60,993 bases of DNA, from the NCBI GenBank assembly GCA_019322375.1, contig JAHWIP010000012.1:1-60993 (forward strand). The letters are read 5' to 3'. Position 1 is the stretch's first letter. Each line of letters opens with the position of its first letter. The position numbers and the translations under genes were made by a program. The notes under the pieces are model-generated. The model had not been told where the DNA came from, searched no databases, and saw only the letters and a list, made by a program, of their open reading frames with translations. Source of the DNA: Candidatus Woesearchaeota archaeon. GTDB taxonomy: Archaea; Nanobdellota; Nanobdellia; Woesearchaeales; SM23-78. Positions 8,815 through 18,012 of this stretch are shown here, piece after piece.

Positions 8815-8861
8815 GCTCCTCGGAAATTCAGATGTTTATTTAAACTTATCTGAAGAAACTT

Positions 8862-9014
8862 TCAACCCCTCCTCAAAATCCTGCTCTTCTTTTGATTAGA
8901 ATGAATCTTGAATCTATGCCCGCAGTACACGCATGTCTTTACAGCGCTGGCAATCTTCTTGGGATTGGTTTTCTGCTGGTGCTTGCACTTGGGACAGATA
9001 ACAATTAAGGCCAT
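8862..9014 (-). CDS. Small zinc-ribbon protein, 50 aa
   Basis: A short gene reading MALIVICPKCKHQQKTNPKK and ending KKSRILRRG before TGA. Two CxxC knuckles, CPKC (7-10) and CVYC (28-31), form a zinc ribbon, and the C-terminus is strongly basic, suggesting nucleic-acid binding. Probably a single-domain zinc-ribbon protein of the kind common in archaea; the exact family is not assigned. Confidence 0.7.
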   Translation of the reverse strand: MALIVICPKCKHQQKTNPKKIASAVKTCVYCGHRFKIHSNQKKSRILRRG

Positions 9015-9092
9015 AAATGCATAGAAAGAATTCAGGTTTATAAAGGCTACGCCAGGATGTCCAGTGGGTTAGAATCTTTTCCCTCGCGAGCA

Positions 9093-10361
9093 TTAGCGAG
9101 CGAGTGATGAGTCTTTTTCTTCGTCTTCTTTTTCTTCTGTTTCTTTAACAATCTTATCTATGTCTTCTTTTCCTTTTTTTAACTCTTCAGCTATTTCCTG
9201 AGCCTCTTTTTTTAGTTCTGCTTTTAGTTCTTCCTCTTTCTCACTTTCTTCTTCTGTTTCTAGTGTCTGCGTTTCTGACGCAGGCTCTTCTTCTTTTTCC
9301 TCTGTTGTTTCTTCTTTTTCTTCTTCTGCTTCTCCTTCCTCTTTCTCTTCTAATAATCCTTCACTTACCTCTTTATGACTCTCTTCTATCTTTTCTTTCT
9401 CTTCCTTTAGGTCTTTCATTATTTTCTGAATCTCTTCCTGCACTCCTTCTGTTCCTTTTTCTTCATCTTCACTATCTTCTTCCTCTTTCTCTTCCTCAGT
9501 TTCTTCCTTTTCTTCTTCATCTCTGCTTTTTTCTTCTTCTCCTTCCTCACTGCTCTCCTGTTCTTTGCTCAGCTCTTCCTGCCTCTTAAACAACTCATCC
9601 TGGTCTAGCTCATCATTCCTTTCTCTGAGCTCACCAATTTTTTTATCCATATCTTCTATGAATCCATGGTCAGGCTGGTGCTCATCAATGGTTATCTTTT
9701 TTTCTTCAGGTGCTTCTTCTTGTTCTTCGCCTGCTTCTCCTTCTTTCTCTTTTTCTTCTTCACCTGTCTCTTCTTTCTCTTTTTCTTCTTCACCAGCTTT
9801 TTCTTCCTCTTCTTCAGGAGGCACATCAACAACTTTTAGCATACCAACTCTTTCAGGTGTTTTTTTCTCAGGCACCTTTACTTCTTTAAATGCTTCTTTT
9901 ATATCTCTTTCACCTTCAACATCAAAGTACTTGAAAAACTTAGAAGTTAAACTTAATCTATAACTCCTGCCTTCTTTTTTCTTTTCAACAAACTCTTCTT
10001 TAACAAGCTCTCCAACATGCTCATAAGCATTGGTCCCTCTTATTTTTATGACTTCTGCTTGTAATACAGGAGCTTTATAAGCAATAACAGCTAGTGTCTC
10101 AAGCACAGGAAAAGGCAGTTCTGTGTCAGCAACAATCTTGGTAACCAGATTCATGTACTTCTCTCTAACATTGAGCTTCCATTTATCATCACTCTGCACA
10201 AGCATAAGACTGGTGTCTCTTTCATCATACTCCTGCTTAAGACTCTCCAAAGCCTTTTTAACACTCTCTATAGAATTATTAGTGAGCTCTGCTAGTTCCT
10301 GCTCAGTCATCACCTTGCCTGATGAGAACAGCAATGACTCAATTTCTTTTTTTAGCTCCAC
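9093..10361 (-). CDS. scpB: Condensin subunit ScpB with long acidic tail
   Basis: Residues 1 to about 165 form the double winged-helix ScpB domain (KKEIESLLFSSGKVMTEQEL; LPFPVLETLAVIAYKAPVLQAEVIKIRG), which binds the kleisin ScpA and SMC in chromosome segregation. The remaining roughly 255 residues are extremely Glu/Lys-rich low complexity, making the protein (422 aa) about twice the usual size. The ATG lies inside the 3' end of the upstream 207-aa gene (23-base overlap), so they are coupled. Neither scpA nor smc is in view. Confidence 0.88.
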   Translation of the reverse strand: MELKKEIESLLFSSGKVMTEQELAELTNNSIESVKKALESLKQEYDERDTSLMLVQSDDKWKLNVREKYMNLVTKIVADTELPFPVLETLAVIAYKAPVLQAEVIKIRGTNAYEHVGELVKEEFVEKKKEGRSYRLSLTSKFFKYFDVEGERDIKEAFKEVKVPEKKTPERVGMLKVVDVPPEEEEEKAGEEEKEKEETGEEEKEKEGEAGEEQEEAPEEKKITIDEHQPDHGFIEDMDKKIGELRERNDELDQDELFKRQEELSKEQESSEEGEEEKSRDEEEKEETEEEKEEEDSEDEEKGTEGVQEEIQKIMKDLKEEKEKIEESHKEVSEGLLEEKEEGEAEEEKEETTEEKEEEPASETQTLETEEESEKEEELKAELKKEAQEIAEELKKGKEDIDKIVKETEEKEDEEKDSSLAR

Positions 10362-10962
10362 TTTTACTCACACCTTTTCTAAAATACTTTTCTCCTTTTT
10401 TCTCAAGCTTTTTATTTTTAACAAGGGCATTAAAAAAAGGCTCTAACTCTTTGGCAGGAATGCCCACCTTTTGCCCGATTTCCTTTGTTGTGTGGTAGTG
10501 CTCAGAAGCAAACAACACAACATTCTGTATTAAAGCATTCATCCCCTTGGTAACAGCTTCCTTATGAATGTTTGCCTGCCTAACAGTATGCGAAATCTCA
10601 TGCAGCTTTGCTAATAAGTCATTAAGCCAGTTAGTGAGCTCCTTCTCTTTAAATTTTAGCTCTTTAGGAGCAAGAATCTCAATGCTTGCAGGCATGAAAT
10701 TAACACACAGCCAGGTAAACTTCTCTAAGTTATCAACCAGCATCTCTGTGTCAGCATAAACACCCCACAGGTTTCCTTCTGTTTTCTCTGCCTTGCCAAT
10801 TTCTTCGCTAAGAACACTAATCTGGGAGTCCTTCTTTATGTTATCAATAAACTCTTTAATAGTCTTCTCAATATGCTCTTTAGGGCTGCCAATAAGCTCA
10901 AAGCTCACATGAGCCAGAAGAGCTCCCTGCATAACCTTTTTCTGGATATCCTTTTCTTTCAT
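10339..10962 (-). CDS. Unknown protein coupled to scpB, 207 aa
   Basis: Not recognised by name. Starts MKEKDIQKKVMQGALLAHVS. The N-terminal half is alpha/beta; the C-terminal part (NVVLFASEHYHTTKEIGQKV, then FFNALVKNKKLEKKGEKYF) looks like a winged helix. It overlaps the start of scpB by 23 bases and is first in the operon. Position next to ScpB suggests a role with chromosomal condensin, perhaps in a kleisin-like place, but it lacks an obvious ScpA signature. This is inference. Confidence 0.6.
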   Translation of the reverse strand: MKEKDIQKKVMQGALLAHVSFELIGSPKEHIEKTIKEFIDNIKKDSQISVLSEEIGKAEKTEGNLWGVYADTEMLVDNLEKFTWLCVNFMPASIEILAPKELKFKEKELTNWLNDLLAKLHEISHTVRQANIHKEAVTKGMNALIQNVVLFASEHYHTTKEIGQKVGIPAKELEPFFNALVKNKKLEKKGEKYFRKGVSKSGAKKRN

Positions 10963-11021
10963 ACCCTTAGGTTGAATTAGGAGAGGTATTTAAATTTATC
11001 GCAAGAAAATCTGTGTGCAAA

Positions 11022-11972
11022 TCATTCCCAGTGTATGCTCTGGCTGATACCAATATAAAATGAACCATCATTAAAATTAAGTTGCATGTTTTTTCCTATT
11101 TCAGTCAACTGTTTTTTTAGAATACTTGTAAACCCAACATCGATTGAAACATAATTCCTTTTTTCACTATAATCTTCTTTATGATAGAATTTTATTGAAA
11201 CATAAGGCCCTCCTATAATAAGTTTTGCTAATTCATGTTCATCTTTAACCTGCAGATTATCATACCTGTCCCAGCCATTTCTTACATGAAAGTTTTGTGG
11301 GTATGCTAAGTATCCTAAAACAAGGCCTGTTTTTTCTTCTAGCTTGACTTCGATTTCACTGAAGACCAATGGCCTGAAGAATGCGTCTTCAAGACCCAAA
11401 TCCACAAAGGATGTTCTGACTTGATAAAAGGTTAATGCTGCTCCATAACCTCTTGTGTTGGTGCCTGGAAAATTAGTGTAGTTTCTTTCTTGCATATCTT
11501 TTCTTTTGTTATATTTTGAAAGCGCGGCCGCATGGGTAAAGTCAATACCAACACCTGTTTTAAAAAAGAGCTTGTCTTGGATAAAAGCTAATTTACCTCC
11601 AAGCCTGGTCCCTGCTTTTACACGGCCATATAAGTTTACACTGTTTTTTTCAATAGGAGCCACGTTTCTGTCTTTTGCATACCAATCATCCTCGTGTTTA
11701 GGCACATCCCTCACTTCAAGAGGAATATTTTCAACACTGCCAAGAATACTGCTTCGATACCCTAAATTAACATCCCAGAAAAAAGAGAATCTTTTTGTGC
11801 GTTCTTTATTTTCTTGAAAAGGGTCCTCTTTTTTTTGAGTATCTCCAGCCCAGGGGTTTAGGGATAAAGTTCCAATCAAAGAACCAATTATAAAAAATTT
11901 TTTAGCAGAAGAAATAATCTTCTCAAGAGATGACTTTTTTTCAGCCTTTTTTAGCTCTGTGCCAGGCTGCAT
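11022..11972 (-). CDS. Secreted beta-rich (barrel-like) protein
   Basis: A 316-residue protein with a charged head, a hydrophobic segment (FFIIGSLIGTLSLNPWAG, about 26-43) that could be a signal peptide, and then a long beta-rich body with alternating aromatic strands (FSFFWDVNLGYRSSILG, LNFNDGSFYIGISQSIHWE). The pattern and the strand-like C-terminus recall outer-membrane beta-barrels, unexpected for an archaeon with one membrane. Monocistronic, start ATG at 11972. Function unknown. Confidence 0.55.
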   Translation of the reverse strand: MQPGTELKKAEKKSSLEKIISSAKKFFIIGSLIGTLSLNPWAGDTQKKEDPFQENKERTKRFSFFWDVNLGYRSSILGSVENIPLEVRDVPKHEDDWYAKDRNVAPIEKNSVNLYGRVKAGTRLGGKLAFIQDKLFFKTGVGIDFTHAAALSKYNKRKDMQERNYTNFPGTNTRGYGAALTFYQVRTSFVDLGLEDAFFRPLVFSEIEVKLEEKTGLVLGYLAYPQNFHVRNGWDRYDNLQVKDEHELAKLIIGGPYVSIKFYHKEDYSEKRNYVSIDVGFTSILKKQLTEIGKNMQLNFNDGSFYIGISQSIHWE

Positions 11973-12025
11973 TTTGGTTATAGGAAATAAAGCAGCACTT
12001 ATAAACTTTGTGGTAGTAACATAAT

Positions 12026-14116
12026 TTATTGTCTTTTAGAGAGAATTAAGCCGACGATGACGAGGGTTAATACAAAACTCAATAAGTAAGGTGCATATTT
12101 AACAATCCTCATATTATTTGATTCATACACAACTCCTCCTGTAACTGGCACTAAGGAATAATTAACAGAGCTGTTTAGTTCTTCATTTGTCTTATTATTT
12201 TTTTCTAATAATAATTCTTCTATCAAACTTTCTTTGTTCTCTTCACCTTCTAACTCAACAACCAAGGTTTTGGTGTCAACAACATTATCATCTTTTCTTA
12301 GCTTAAGAATAAATATATTCTTTCCAGGCTCAACTTCAACAACAAACCTGACTTTTTCAGAACTATTAAGATGTATAGTTTTGTTCTGCTCTCCTGTTCT
12401 GCTTTGCAAGATTGCTTTATAAACTCCTTTTCCTTTGATATTTGCATAAAGATTAATCCTTTGCTTATACTTTTTGCTTTGAGTATAAAAAGAACTTATC
12501 TCGCCGCTTTCTTCAATATTTTCTTCTTTGCAGACCCCTTTTTTATTACCTTTAATCTCTATTCCTTCTTCTGCTCTTTTACCAAGGCCTTCAACTACCA
12601 AGGCATAATACCCGTCATTAAATGCATTCTTGCAATTAGGCTTTAAGAACACCTTTACAGTCAGGTTATAATCATAATTCTTTTTGTTCAGGTAAAAAGT
12701 GGTTTTTTCAGATACTTTTTTCTTGTCTTTTTCAACAAAAACATTAACAACACTCTTGGCAGTGTTTCCTTTATGTATGCTTAGCTTAACATTAAAACTG
12801 TCTCCAAAACTAAAAATCTTTGACTTGGGAAGATAAACATAATCAATACTAAGACCTGAATCAGAATCATCATCTATGCCAATGCTTATTTCATCTTTTT
12901 TTATAATAATCATTTTTTCATTTCCAAGTTCAGAGTTAGAATTATTGCAAGCCACAAACACCAATCTGTTTTTTACAAGAAAAACCCTGTCTTTTTCAAC
13001 AATCTTTGGGGTGTAGGTTTTTTGATTGGTGTTGCTGGTATTGTATTTTTTCTTTACTTCATTACCAAACAAGTCTTCAACCCAGTACTCAATGATGTAT
13101 GGAAAACTCTTGTTGTTAATAATGTTCTTAATCTTAACTTTTTCCTTGTTCAGATACATCTCCTTATCAGTGCTCAGGTTTAATTTAATAGAGCAGGGAA
13201 TGCTGAGGGGGTTAATTACAGCAAAATCCCTGCACATAGATATAGAACTATTGACAATAAACCCGCAAAGAGTATAGATTCCTGCCTCTTCAAAGAATAA
13301 CCTGCCTGTGTTAGATGAAGAGTAATAGTTTATTGTCTTGTTAAAATAATCTTCCTTGACTAATGTGTTGTTCCTGGTTACATTGTACCTCACCATTAAA
13401 AAAATATTATCTTCAATTCCAGAGACATGGTCTAAATTAGTTATTTTAAACAAAGAAGTGTACATCATTCCGAGATAAAGGGTTTCAGGAATCACTATTT
13501 CTAGTTTTAACCCTGTTTTAGTATTATTTTCTTTAGTTATGTTTTCTTCCGGGGTTGCATTGATGGTTGTATTCACACTTTGATTGGTAGTTTCATTTAC
13601 AGTATCATTAATAGTCGCATTAACACTTTCATCTATTACTTTGCAATTTTCCCCTCCAGGACTGCCTCCTATCTCACAAGACTCCTGCCATGTGCCATTA
13701 ATCAGCTCTATTGAATAATCATTACTATTTGCAAGACTGCCATCATAACCCATAAAGTCAACCAAGGTGTTGTTGTAATAAAGAAAAATTGTGTCCTCTG
13801 CATTGTTAAGATTATTACCAATAGTAGCGCCAGCAGAATAGATAGTGCAGTTAATGTTTGTATGATTAAATCCTTCTTCTGCTATCAAGCTAAAGTTTCC
13901 AAGCATAAATTTAACCAGCACCAGAGAATCATTGCCTGCAAGGTCGCCGACAGTATAACCAGATAAGTTATTGGCTCCAGATATTTCAACAAACTCATTA
14001 TTATTATCATCTCCGACAGGATTATACATTATCTCATTGATATGCACTGCTGCAACCAAGGGAAGTGCAAATAACAGCGCCAATAATAAACCTTTAATTT
14101 TTTGCATTCCCCTCAC
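12026..14116 (-). CDS. Lamin-tail domain surface protein, membrane anchored
   Basis: A 696-residue secreted protein. N-terminal signal peptide (IKGLLLALLFALPLVAA), then a lamin-tail domain (about 24-155; HINEIMYNPVGDDNNNEFVE, SNDYSIELINGTW). Next a Thr/Asn-rich linker with many N-x-T/S sequons, several beta-sandwich-like segments, and a C-terminal transmembrane helix (YLLSFVLTLVIVGLILSKRQ). The sequon density suggests heavy N-glycosylation, if the organism has that pathway. Probably an envelope or S-layer-associated protein; binding partner unknown. Confidence 0.75.
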   Translation of the reverse strand: MRGMQKIKGLLLALLFALPLVAAVHINEIMYNPVGDDNNNEFVEISGANNLSGYTVGDLAGNDSLVLVKFMLGNFSLIAEEGFNHTNINCTIYSAGATIGNNLNNAEDTIFLYYNNTLVDFMGYDGSLANSNDYSIELINGTWQESCEIGGSPGGENCKVIDESVNATINDTVNETTNQSVNTTINATPEENITKENNTKTGLKLEIVIPETLYLGMMYTSLFKITNLDHVSGIEDNIFLMVRYNVTRNNTLVKEDYFNKTINYYSSSNTGRLFFEEAGIYTLCGFIVNSSISMCRDFAVINPLSIPCSIKLNLSTDKEMYLNKEKVKIKNIINNKSFPYIIEYWVEDLFGNEVKKKYNTSNTNQKTYTPKIVEKDRVFLVKNRLVFVACNNSNSELGNEKMIIIKKDEISIGIDDDSDSGLSIDYVYLPKSKIFSFGDSFNVKLSIHKGNTAKSVVNVFVEKDKKKVSEKTTFYLNKKNYDYNLTVKVFLKPNCKNAFNDGYYALVVEGLGKRAEEGIEIKGNKKGVCKEENIEESGEISSFYTQSKKYKQRINLYANIKGKGVYKAILQSRTGEQNKTIHLNSSEKVRFVVEVEPGKNIFILKLRKDDNVVDTKTLVVELEGEENKESLIEELLLEKNNKTNEELNSSVNYSLVPVTGGVVYESNNMRIVKYAPYLLSFVLTLVIVGLILSKRQ

Positions 14117-14164
14117 ACAAGAACAAGTGCTTTATATACTGCTCGGAGAAAAAATCGGAGAACT

Positions 14165-15190
14165 TCACTTCTCTTCGTAATATATACGCGAGTTCTTACT
14201 AATCATTCCCAGTATCCAGGGCAGATAAACCAGTTTTAGTGCTCTTGGTTTAACTATTACACTTATTTCGTCACCAGCACTAAATCTTCTTGGCTCACCA
14301 TCCATTTCCAAGAAACAATCTTTATACCCATCAAGGATTCTTATGTCCAATGATTTTATTTTTCTATAATTTACTCCCAATTTATTAAAACCCCTTGCGT
14401 CCCTTGGCAGGGTTATATGCCTTGTGTTTTGAAAGAATTTTAAGTTGAATAAAAGCTCTGTCCATTTCCAATGCCCTTTATCCTCTAGCAAAAACAATCC
14501 TGCAAAACCAGAGTTAAGATTATCCTTTGGGTTAAAGTTGGGCATAGAAGCAATATGCGACCCATTTGCAATCTCAATTGCGAGAATGTTTTCTAAAGTG
14601 CCTTGTTGCTCACCTTTGTTTACAGAGTAAGATATTTTCATAGGCTCAAACCCTATTTTCTTTCCTATTGTCTTAGCTCCATAATGAATTTTTTTCCTTA
14701 AAGAGCCTCTCTTACGATGATTTTCTACATCATAACAAATAGCAGCTGTTAACCCAACACCTATTGTTGAAGCAGCAAACTCTGGTTGATTATCTCCTAG
14801 TTTTACTTCCATTGCATCAGTCTTTATCACATAATCAGCCAGATTAACCTTTTTTTCATCATGGTTTCTAGAAAGGTTATAGTAGTGTTCTATACACTCT
14901 TTTTTCAGGCTATTTGCAAGATTATTGGATAATCCTTTTGGGTCAATTAATAAAACCACTTCCTGGGGGAGATAATGATTAATAATGAACCTTATGCCTC
15001 CGTCCCCACTAAAAATTCCATAACACTTATTGCCTTTGTTCTTTTCTTCAAGAATGATTCTTTCTGCCTCTGCCTTGGTCCTGGTTTTGACATAATAAAA
15101 ATCATCCTCTCCAAGAACTTGTTTTGCTTGCTTAACTTTGTCCTGGAATCTGTTTCCAGTAGAAAGGCTTTCTATAATAGGAATTTTCAC
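14165..15190 (-). CDS. Diacylglycerol kinase-family lipid kinase
   Basis: A 341-residue protein of the DAGK/NAD-kinase-like fold. The nucleotide-binding loop is FSGDGGIRFIINH (family GDG[TG]xxxxxN), and PDxxxG-like segments follow with the C-terminal beta sandwich (RRFSAGDEISVIVKPR). It should phosphorylate a lipid alcohol; the substrate is unknown. The frame is open to a GTG at 15220, but the GTG at 15190 is preferred because it overlaps the upstream TGA by four bases (GTGA). It follows the radical SAM gene in one operon. Confidence 0.78.
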   Translation of the reverse strand: MKIPIIESLSTGNRFQDKVKQAKQVLGEDDFYYVKTRTKAEAERIILEEKNKGNKCYGIFSGDGGIRFIINHYLPQEVVLLIDPKGLSNNLANSLKKECIEHYYNLSRNHDEKKVNLADYVIKTDAMEVKLGDNQPEFAASTIGVGLTAAICYDVENHRKRGSLRKKIHYGAKTIGKKIGFEPMKISYSVNKGEQQGTLENILAIEIANGSHIASMPNFNPKDNLNSGFAGLFLLEDKGHWKWTELLFNLKFFQNTRHITLPRDARGFNKLGVNYRKIKSLDIRILDGYKDCFLEMDGEPRRFSAGDEISVIVKPRALKLVYLPWILGMISKNSRIYYEEK

Positions 15191-16191
15191 TCCCACACCC
15201 CTGCAATCTCTTGTCCGCACTTAACACACTTGTTTTTTTCTATATTAATTTTTACAGGAATAAACAAGCTCCTCTGAACAATTCTTGCTTTGCACTTTGG
15301 ACAATATGTATTGTTCTCACCCCCTACATTGCCGAGATAAACATAATCAAGGTATTTTTCTGCTATTGCTTTTGCTTTTTCAAGAGTCTCAAGCGGTGTG
15401 GGCTCCTTATCAGTCATTTTATGGTCTGGATGAAACCTTGAGAAATGAATAGGAACATCTTTGCCAAGCTCCTTTGCAATCCACTTGCACATTTCTTCAA
15501 TTTTTTCAAAATCATCATTAAGCCCAGGCACCAATAGATTAGTTACTTCAAGCCAGACCTTTTCTTCTCTTAGAATCTTAAGCGTTTTCTTAACTGGCTC
15601 GATTTCTCCTTTGCACACCTTTTTATAAAAATCATTAGTAAAAGCCTTTAGGTCAATATTAGCACCATCCAGCACCTTGCACAGCTCTCTAAGAGGCGCC
15701 TCATTTATATATCCATTACTCACAACAGTGTTCTTAATCCCTTGCTTTCTTGCAATTTTAGCCATCTCAAGCATATATTCATAAAAGATGGCTGGCTCAG
15801 TGTAAGTATAACTCATAATACTGCAATCATTCTGTTTGCACAGCTCAATCACTTTTTCAGGCTCTAATTCATCATATCTGTGCTCTATATCCTCAGCATC
15901 ATCCTTGCTAATCTGCCAGTTCTGGCAAAAACCACAAAAGAAGTTGCACCCAATCGTAGCAATACTAAAAGCCCTTGCTCCTGGCAGGAAATGATAGAGC
16001 GGCTTTTTTTCAATAGGGTCAACATGCACAGAACAAGGGCGGGCATAAACCAATGAATAGAGTTTTCCCTGCTTGTTCTGCCTAACCCTGCACTGCCCTC
16101 TATCATCTGCTTTAATAACACAATACCTAGGGCAGAGCTCGCACTTAACAAGGTTGTCTTTGAGCTTTTTATAGTACAAAGCTTGCTTCAT
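15187..16191 (-). CDS. amrS: AmmeMemoRadiSam-type radical SAM enzyme
   Basis: A 334-residue radical SAM protein of the AmrS/PflA-like group. The cluster motif CxxxCxxC is CNFFCGFC (82-89). An N-terminal cysteine set (CELCPRYC, 17-24) and a C-terminal zinc ribbon (CPKC, CVKC) frame the TIM-barrel domain, with HFSRFHPDHKM and YLGNVGGENNTYCPKC as family blocks. In other archaea it works with Memo and AMMECR1 proteins, neither of which is in this window. Upstream of and overlapping the lipid kinase gene. Confidence 0.88.
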   Translation of the reverse strand: MKQALYYKKLKDNLVKCELCPRYCVIKADDRGQCRVRQNKQGKLYSLVYARPCSVHVDPIEKKPLYHFLPGARAFSIATIGCNFFCGFCQNWQISKDDAEDIEHRYDELEPEKVIELCKQNDCSIMSYTYTEPAIFYEYMLEMAKIARKQGIKNTVVSNGYINEAPLRELCKVLDGANIDLKAFTNDFYKKVCKGEIEPVKKTLKILREEKVWLEVTNLLVPGLNDDFEKIEEMCKWIAKELGKDVPIHFSRFHPDHKMTDKEPTPLETLEKAKAIAEKYLDYVYLGNVGGENNTYCPKCKARIVQRSLFIPVKINIEKNKCVKCGQEIAGVWE

Positions 16192-16342
16192 AACAATGGC
16201 TAATAGGAGGTTGTTTTAATGTTTTATTGAAAGGAGATGGTAATAAAGGAAAAAAATAAAAACCATTACTTCATATCTATATGATAATAGCAAGATTTAT
16301 ATACTTTCAAGAATAATAAATCATTTAAAAAAGAGGTGGGGT

Positions 16343-17200
16343 ATGGCTTTGTTTGGTTTTAAGAAAAAAAAGGATTTGGCACTACCTTCTGAACCATTTG
16401 ACAGGAAAGAACCGCCTGATTTTGATAAGGTAACCCCTGATATACCTGAGCCCCCTGCGGATTTTAGCAAGGCTGAAAGCGCTCCTGAATCTCATGCACT
16501 AGAACCAGTTACAGAACCAGCATCTCCAGGTGCAGTAGCACAAACCTTTCAGATGCCAGAGTTTCCTCCATCACAAGACCCGTTTAGAAAGGACCGCCCG
16601 CAGAAAGTGGCGCCTAGGAAGGAATCGCCTGCTTTAAAACCTGCTCCAGAGCCTGTGAAAATGCCAGAATCCCCTGCTCCTGTAATTGAACAAGGATTTG
16701 AGCTTCCTGATTTTGAAGAACATGAAATAAAAAACCTTGAAAGAATAGAAGCCATGAAAGAAGAAGAGGAAAAAATTGAAGAAAAAAAGCCTGTGCCTGA
16801 AGAAAAGCCAGTAGTTAAAGAAAAACCAAGAGAAGCAACAGAACCAGCAAAAGATTCTGAATTTCTGGCAGATCCGCAAGAGCCTGTGAGCAGAAAGCCA
16901 GAACCAGACATAAAATATCCTGAGCCAGAAGAATCCATAGAATATCCAAAACCAGAAAAAGCCATCATCAGCCATGAAAAGAGCTTTATAGATGTCAGAA
17001 GCTATGTTAATCTAAAAGAAGGGCTTGACAGGGTAAAAGTACTGGCAAACCATGCAGGAAAGAAAGTAAAGCTGCACACAGAGATAAGCAAAGTGAAAGA
17101 TGATAAATACAACGGGTTAATCACTGCTCTTAACATTATTCAAGACAAGCTAATCCTGATTGATAACAAACTCTTCGAGAGTAATCAAGACCAGAGGTGA
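16343..17200 (+). CDS. Pro/Glu-rich protein with conserved C-terminal helical domain
   Basis: First of three packed genes. Residues 1 to about 210 are disordered, rich in Pro, Glu and Lys after a basic start (MALFGFKKKKDLALP). The last 75 residues are ordered and helical (FIDVRSYVNLKEGLDRVKVL to LILIDNKLFESNQDQR). TATA-like TTTATATAC (about 16296-16304) and the ribosome-binding sequence GAGGTGGGG precede the ATG. No known family; the layout suggests a scaffold whose C-terminal helices bind the two coiled-coil proteins encoded next. Confidence 0.65.
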   Translation: MALFGFKKKKDLALPSEPFDRKEPPDFDKVTPDIPEPPADFSKAESAPESHALEPVTEPASPGAVAQTFQMPEFPPSQDPFRKDRPQKVAPRKESPALKPAPEPVKMPESPAPVIEQGFELPDFEEHEIKNLERIEAMKEEEEKIEEKKPVPEEKPVVKEKPREATEPAKDSEFLADPQEPVSRKPEPDIKYPEPEESIEYPKPEKAIISHEKSFIDVRSYVNLKEGLDRVKVLANHAGKKVKLHTEISKVKDDKYNGLITALNIIQDKLILIDNKLFESNQDQR

Positions 17201-17203
17201 ACT

Positions 17204-17428
17204 ATGATGAGCGAATCAAATCATGTATTTGTTAAGATTGATAAGTACAAGGAAATCCTTGAAGTGGTAGAGGTTATAAACAAAAAAATAGTTAATGTTA
17301 AACAGCTCCTCTCAGACCTGGAAGAATTAAAGAACAAAGAAGAAGAAGAGATAATGAACTGGGAGAAAAGCATGGATGAAATAACGCACAAGACAGAATT
17401 AATAAAAGAACAAATATCCGAGGGCTGA
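17204..17428 (+). CDS. Small coiled-coil protein, 74 aa
   Basis: Second gene of the cluster, three bases after the previous stop. It is almost entirely helical with a coiled coil (VEVINKKIVNVKQLLSDLEE and onward). A second Met follows the first, so the start may be one codon later. Not recognised. Size and packing suggest it pairs with the helical C-terminus of its neighbours in a complex. Confidence 0.65.
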   Translation: MMSESNHVFVKIDKYKEILEVVEVINKKIVNVKQLLSDLEELKNKEEEEIMNWEKSMDEITHKTELIKEQISEG

Positions 17429-17438
17429 ACAGATCAAA

Positions 17439-17840
17439 ATGCCTAATAAAACATCAGAGCAAGAAGAATTTTTTATACGCATAACCAACCCGCATGCTTT
17501 TAGAAAGAACCTGTTGGAATCCTCTAAAGAAATCCTTCATATTCTAAAAGAAGTCTATACCGTATCACAAATGAGAGAGGCAAAGCACGAATTAATAAGC
17601 AAGATAAGTGGAGAAATAAAAGAATTAAAGCTTTTGATACAAAAAATTGATGAGCTGGTGCCTAAGTATAAAAACGATGATTTAAAAAAATTTTTCCCAG
17701 CAATTTATCTCCGGAAAAAAGCAGCGGCAAAACCAGAAAAAGAAGAAGAACCAAAACCCCCGCCTAAAAAATCTTTTTCTGACCTTGAAAAAATAAGCAG
17801 CACCCTTAACGAAGTGGAGCGAAGACTGGAGAGCATATAG
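17439..17840 (+). CDS. Helical protein with Pro-rich linker, 133 aa
   Basis: Third gene of the cluster. Residues 1-90 form a helical domain (FFIRITNPHAFRKNLLESSK, LKLLIQKIDELVPKYKND), then comes a Lys/Pro/Glu linker (KPEKEEEPKPPPKKS) and a short C-terminal helix (FSDLEKISSTLNEVERRLE). Not recognised. The tRNA-Leu gene starts about 50 bases downstream. Confidence 0.65.
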   Translation: MPNKTSEQEEFFIRITNPHAFRKNLLESSKEILHILKEVYTVSQMREAKHELISKISGEIKELKLLIQKIDELVPKYKNDDLKKFFPAIYLRKKAAAKPEKEEEPKPPPKKSFSDLEKISSTLNEVERRLESI

Positions 17841-17929
17841 TTCTTAAAACAACAAATCTTTTAAATTAATTCTTTTTCTTTTAAATCTAATGCGGGGATG
17901 GCAGAGTGGCCAAATGCGATGGACTCAAG

Positions 17930-17980
17930 CTAATTGAGTGATGAGCTTCAAGCAATGATTTCGCAGTCCACTTATGTGAA
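17930..17980 (+). other. Canonical-position tRNA-Leu intron, 51 nt
   Basis: Inserted between positions 37 and 38. BHB fold: outer helix ATGGA/TCCAT, central 4-bp helix CTCA/TGTG with one U-U mismatch, 3-nt bulges AG|C and AA|A, and an inner helix TAA/TTA. Cutting after the second bulge base on each side gives the 17930-17980 boundaries. Confidence 0.85.
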
Positions 17981-18012
17981 ATCCATTTCCTTAGTGGATA
18001 CGGGGGTTCGAA

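Noticed and set aside
9263..9963. Long plus-strand frames rich in Leu, Ser and Phe
   Set aside because: They mirror the Glu-rich low-complexity tail of ScpB; such antisense frames arise from biased codons.
17967..17971. Alternative 3' anticodon strand TCCAC, giving a 37-nt intron
   Set aside because: It has an A-C mismatch, leaves a 30-nt variable region and gives no BHB fold; TCCAT at 17982 pairs fully.
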